Positions 6,789 through 9,295 of a DNA stretch of 9,295 bases are shown here, in pieces; position 1 is the first letter of the stretch, and the number at the start of each line of letters is the position of its first letter. Made by a program: the position numbers and the translations under genes. The notes below the pieces were generated by a model that was not told where the DNA came from, made no database searches, and was given only the letters and a program-made list of their open reading frames with translations. Location of the stretch: assembly GCA_964584245.1 (NCBI GenBank), contig CAZOZK010000041.1:1-9295 (forward strand), given 5' to 3'. The DNA is from CAZOZK01 sp964584245 (GTDB lineage: Bacteria > Patescibacteriota > Microgenomatia > UBA1400 > PJMF01).

Positions 6789-8219
6789 ATGGCACTATCA
6801 AACTTAGTCAAAACAATTCAAAACATCATGCGAAAGGATACTGGAGTTGACGGAGATGCTCAGCGTATCTCACAGCTTACTTGGATGCTTTTCTTAAAGA
6901 TCTTTGACGACAAAGAGAAAGAATATGAACTTCTTGATTCTACATACAAATCACCAATACCAGAAAAACTAAGATGGAGAAATTGGGCGGTTGAAGATAC
7001 TGGTATTACAGGTGATGAATTAGTTGAGTTTATCAATGAGAAACTTTTTCCAGGACTTAAAAACTTGAGCTGGCAAAAAGGTGATGATCCCAGGGCTTTC
7101 ATAGTTAAAGAGATATTTCAAGACAGCTACAACTATATGAAGTCTGGAACATTAATGAGGCAAGTTATTAATGTAATTGACAATGAAATTGATTTTAACA
7201 ACAGTACACAAACTCATATTTTTAATGATATTTACGAAAAAATATTAAAAGATTTGCAAAGTGCTGGTAATGCTGGTGAGTACTATACGCCAAGAGCAGT
7301 TACTCAGTTTATTGTTGAGATGGTCAATCCGCAACTTGGCGACAAGATTCTAGATCCTGCTTGTGGCACTGGAGGCTTTCTTATTGATTCACTAGAACAT
7401 GTTAGAAGTAATCAAGTAAAAACTCCAGAAGAAGAGAAGCTCTTGCAGAACTCTATCTATGGAACAGAAAAGAAACCTCTCCCCCATATGTTGGTTATGA
7501 CCAACCTTATACTTCACGGTATAGAAGCTCCTATAAATGTCCAAAGAGGAAACTCTCTTGCCAACTCCGTTCGAGATATTACTCAAAAAGACAGGGTTGA
7601 TGTTGTGGTAACTAATCCTCCATTCGGAGGAATTGAGCAAGAGATGATAAAAAAAGGATTTCCTACCCAATATCAAACTAGTGAAACGGCAGATTTATTT
7701 TTAATCCTTATCATTGAGTTACTCAAAAATGGAGGAAAAGCTGGGATTGTTTTGCCAGACGGTTCTCTTACTGGCGATGGTGTTAAAACTAGAATTAGGG
7801 AAAAGTTACTTACAAGTTGCAATTTGCACACAATTGTTAGACTCCCCAATTCAGTATTTGCTCCATATGCTACGGTTGCAACAAATCTTTTATTTTTCAC
7901 AAAAGGCGAATCAACTAAAGAAGTTTGGTACTACGAACATACTTTGCCAGAAGAACAAAAATCATACTCAAAGACAAAGCCAATAAGAGTTGAAGAATTT
8001 GAGCCAATCAAAAAGTGGTGGAACAACAGAGCTGAAAGCGAAATATCTTGGAAAGTTTCTTTTGAAACACTAAAAGGTAGTAATTTTGATCTAGATATTA
8101 AAAATCCAAATAGGAAAGAAGAAATTATTGAACATTCTTCTGCTGAGCTCATTCAAAAGCTAAAAGATTCATTTGCAGAAAGTCAAAGATTACTAAATGA
8201 AATTGAAAATGAACTATGA
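6789..8219 (+). CDS. hsdM: Type I restriction-modification DNA methyltransferase M subunit
   Basis: This is a 476-residue N6-adenine methyltransferase that uses S-adenosylmethionine. With HsdS it methylates the recognition site, and with HsdR it forms the restriction complex. The N-terminal helical HsdM domain (about 1-130, with QRISQLTWMLFLKIFDDKE) is followed by the catalytic domain: AGEYYTPRAV, the SAM-binding motif DPACGTGGF at residues 189-197, and the catalytic motif NPPF at 276-279. The helical C-terminal end (ELIQKLKDSFAESQRLLNEI) likely packs on HsdS. The size is normal for the family and no motif is damaged. The gene starts 4 nt after the hsdR stop without a clear Shine-Dalgarno sequence. 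Its TGA overlaps the hsdS ATG (8216-8219), so the three subunits are probably co-expressed and HsdS is translationally coupled to HsdM. Confidence 0.96.
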   Translation: MALSNLVKTIQNIMRKDTGVDGDAQRISQLTWMLFLKIFDDKEKEYELLDSTYKSPIPEKLRWRNWAVEDTGITGDELVEFINEKLFPGLKNLSWQKGDDPRAFIVKEIFQDSYNYMKSGTLMRQVINVIDNEIDFNNSTQTHIFNDIYEKILKDLQSAGNAGEYYTPRAVTQFIVEMVNPQLGDKILDPACGTGGFLIDSLEHVRSNQVKTPEEEKLLQNSIYGTEKKPLPHMLVMTNLILHGIEAPINVQRGNSLANSVRDITQKDRVDVVVTNPPFGGIEQEMIKKGFPTQYQTSETADLFLILIIELLKNGGKAGIVLPDGSLTGDGVKTRIREKLLTSCNLHTIVRLPNSVFAPYATVATNLLFFTKGESTKEVWYYEHTLPEEQKSYSKTKPIRVEEFEPIKKWWNNRAESEISWKVSFETLKGSNFDLDIKNPNRKEEIIEHSSAELIQKLKDSFAESQRLLNEIENEL

Positions 8220-9295
8220 ACTATTGCAAACTGGGAGACCTTTGCCAGATTGAAAAAGGGAAAATTGGGATCACAAAAGCTGTTGACGGCCAATACCCAC
8301 TAGTTACGACTGCGGAATCAAGAGGATTACACAATGAATATCACTTTGATAAACCAGCTGTAATTATTCCTTTAGTCTCTTCGACTGGTCATGGACATGC
8401 AAGTATCAACAGACTTCATTATCAGGAGGGCAAATTTGCAGTTGGTTCAATCTTGGCAGTTTTAACCCCAAAAGATCCTGAGTTACTTAATGCTCAGTAT
8501 TTATATACATTTCTTTCTACAAACAAAGACCAGTTGTTAGTATCTCTTATGCGTGGAGCAGCAAATGTTTCTCTTTCAATTTCAAAAGTTAAAGATGTAG
8601 TGATACCTGTTCCATCCATGGACCAACAGCTTGAAATAGTAAAAAAATTTAACAAATTGCAATCAGATATTTCTGATTTTCAAGCCCAAACCGAGAAGAG
8701 ATCTATACTTCTCAGAAACTTAAGACAACAAATTCTTCAGGACGCAATATCTGGGAAACTTTCGGAAAAATGGAGGGAAGCAAATTCTAATGTTGAATCT
8801 GCGGAAGCTCTACTCGAGAAAATCAAAGAAAAAAAAGAAAAATTAATAATAGAAGGTAGGATTAGAAGACAAAAGCTCTCACTTCCAGTTGAAGAAAAAT
8901 TACTATTTAAAGTGCCCAAAGGTTGGGTATTGTGCAGATTAGGGGAAGCTGTCTATTTAACTCGTGGGTCATCTCCTCGTCCAATCTCACATTACGTTAC
9001 TAGTTCACCTGAAGGAGTAAATTGGATAAAGATTGGAGATACACAAAACATAGAAAAGTACTTGTTTAAGACCGAGCAAAGAATAACTATCGAGGGCGCG
9101 GAAAAATCACAGCGTGTAGAAGCTGGAGATCTTATTCTTTCAAACTCGATGTCATTTGGGAAAGCATACATTCTAAAAACTGATGGCTATATACATGATG
9201 GGTGGTTTCTGATAAAACTTCTTGGATTAATCGACTGCGATTATTTTTATTACCTTATATTATCAAATTTTATTCAAGAACAGTTCAGAAGTTCT
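8216..9295 (+). CDS. hsdS: Type I restriction-modification specificity S subunit, 3' end cut by window edge
   Basis: The first 360 codons of the DNA-recognition subunit are visible with no stop before the edge. Residues 1 to ~140 form the first target-recognition domain, with YPLVTTAESRG, VSSTGHGHASI and GAANVSLSISKVKDV, typical of Methylase_S domains. Residues ~140-225 are a long charged helical spacer (EKRSILLRNLRQQILQDAI, then a K/E-rich stretch) that sets the distance between the two half-sites. The second recognition domain opens at ~235 with FKVPKGWVLCRLGEAV and includes GVNWIKIGDT and the partner motif VEAGDLILSNSMSFG; its last part is missing. The start is fixed by the ATGA overlap with hsdM. 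It decides which bipartite sequence HsdM methylates and HsdR protects or attacks. The recognition sequence cannot be read from the protein. No frameshift is seen. Confidence 0.94.
   Translation, partial: MNYCKLGDLCQIEKGKIGITKAVDGQYPLVTTAESRGLHNEYHFDKPAVIIPLVSSTGHGHASINRLHYQEGKFAVGSILAVLTPKDPELLNAQYLYTFLSTNKDQLLVSLMRGAANVSLSISKVKDVVIPVPSMDQQLEIVKKFNKLQSDISDFQAQTEKRSILLRNLRQQILQDAISGKLSEKWREANSNVESAEALLEKIKEKKEKLIIEGRIRRQKLSLPVEEKLLFKVPKGWVLCRLGEAVYLTRGSSPRPISHYVTSSPEGVNWIKIGDTQNIEKYLFKTEQRITIEGAEKSQRVEAGDLILSNSMSFGKAYILKTDGYIHDGWFLIKLLGLIDCDYFYYLILSNFIQEQFRSS

Overview
The window looks like a piece of an AT-rich bacterial genome, most likely a member of the Patescibacteria (Candidate Phyla Radiation). 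That placement is an inference. It rests on the gene set pilin-like / VirB6-like / PrgI-like / VirB4-like packed in one short operon, which is a common layout in those genomes. No marker gene in the window tests it. TGA acts as a stop here: it ends the PrgI-like gene and hsdM, each at an ATGA overlap with the next gene. The Gracilibacteria/Absconditabacteria code, in which TGA is glycine, is therefore unlikely.

Left half (1-4156, minus strand): a leftward type IV secretion/conjugation operon. In transcription order it encodes a 94-residue two-helix pilin-like protein (VirB2/TrbC type), a 580-residue polytopic VirB6/TrbL-like channel protein with signal peptide and long soluble tail, a 269-residue membrane-anchored PrgI-like protein, and a VirB4-like ATPase. 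The ATPase gene runs off the left edge just after its Walker A motif. The last three genes overlap one another, while the first spacer (29 nt) is filled by a hairpin.

Middle (4157-4393): a 237-nt divergent intergenic region. On the minus strand it holds an exact-consensus sigma70-type promoter (TTGACA, 17 nt, TATAAT) for the secretion operon. A perfect 7-4-7 inverted repeat covers most of its -35 box, which makes it a good operator candidate. A weak hairpin begins at the predicted transcript start. On the plus strand no strong promoter for the right-hand operon is visible. There are traces of short reading frames that may be debris of an older gene, and a 9-bp direct repeat runs into the hsdR start codon.

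Right half (4394-9295, plus strand): a type I restriction-modification operon, hsdR-hsdM-hsdS. HsdR (796 aa) has the N-terminal nuclease and helicase motifs intact, HsdM (476 aa) has the SAM-binding and NPPF catalytic motifs, and HsdS begins at an ATGA overlap and is cut by the right edge inside its second target-recognition domain. Everything visible looks functional. R cleaves unmodified DNA, M methylates adenine, and S sets the sequence specificity for both.

I see no RNA genes, insertion sequences, CRISPR array or attachment site. The genes belong to known families. The parts most worth a second look are the regulatory structures between and inside the operons and the division of the VirB4-type architecture over two proteins.
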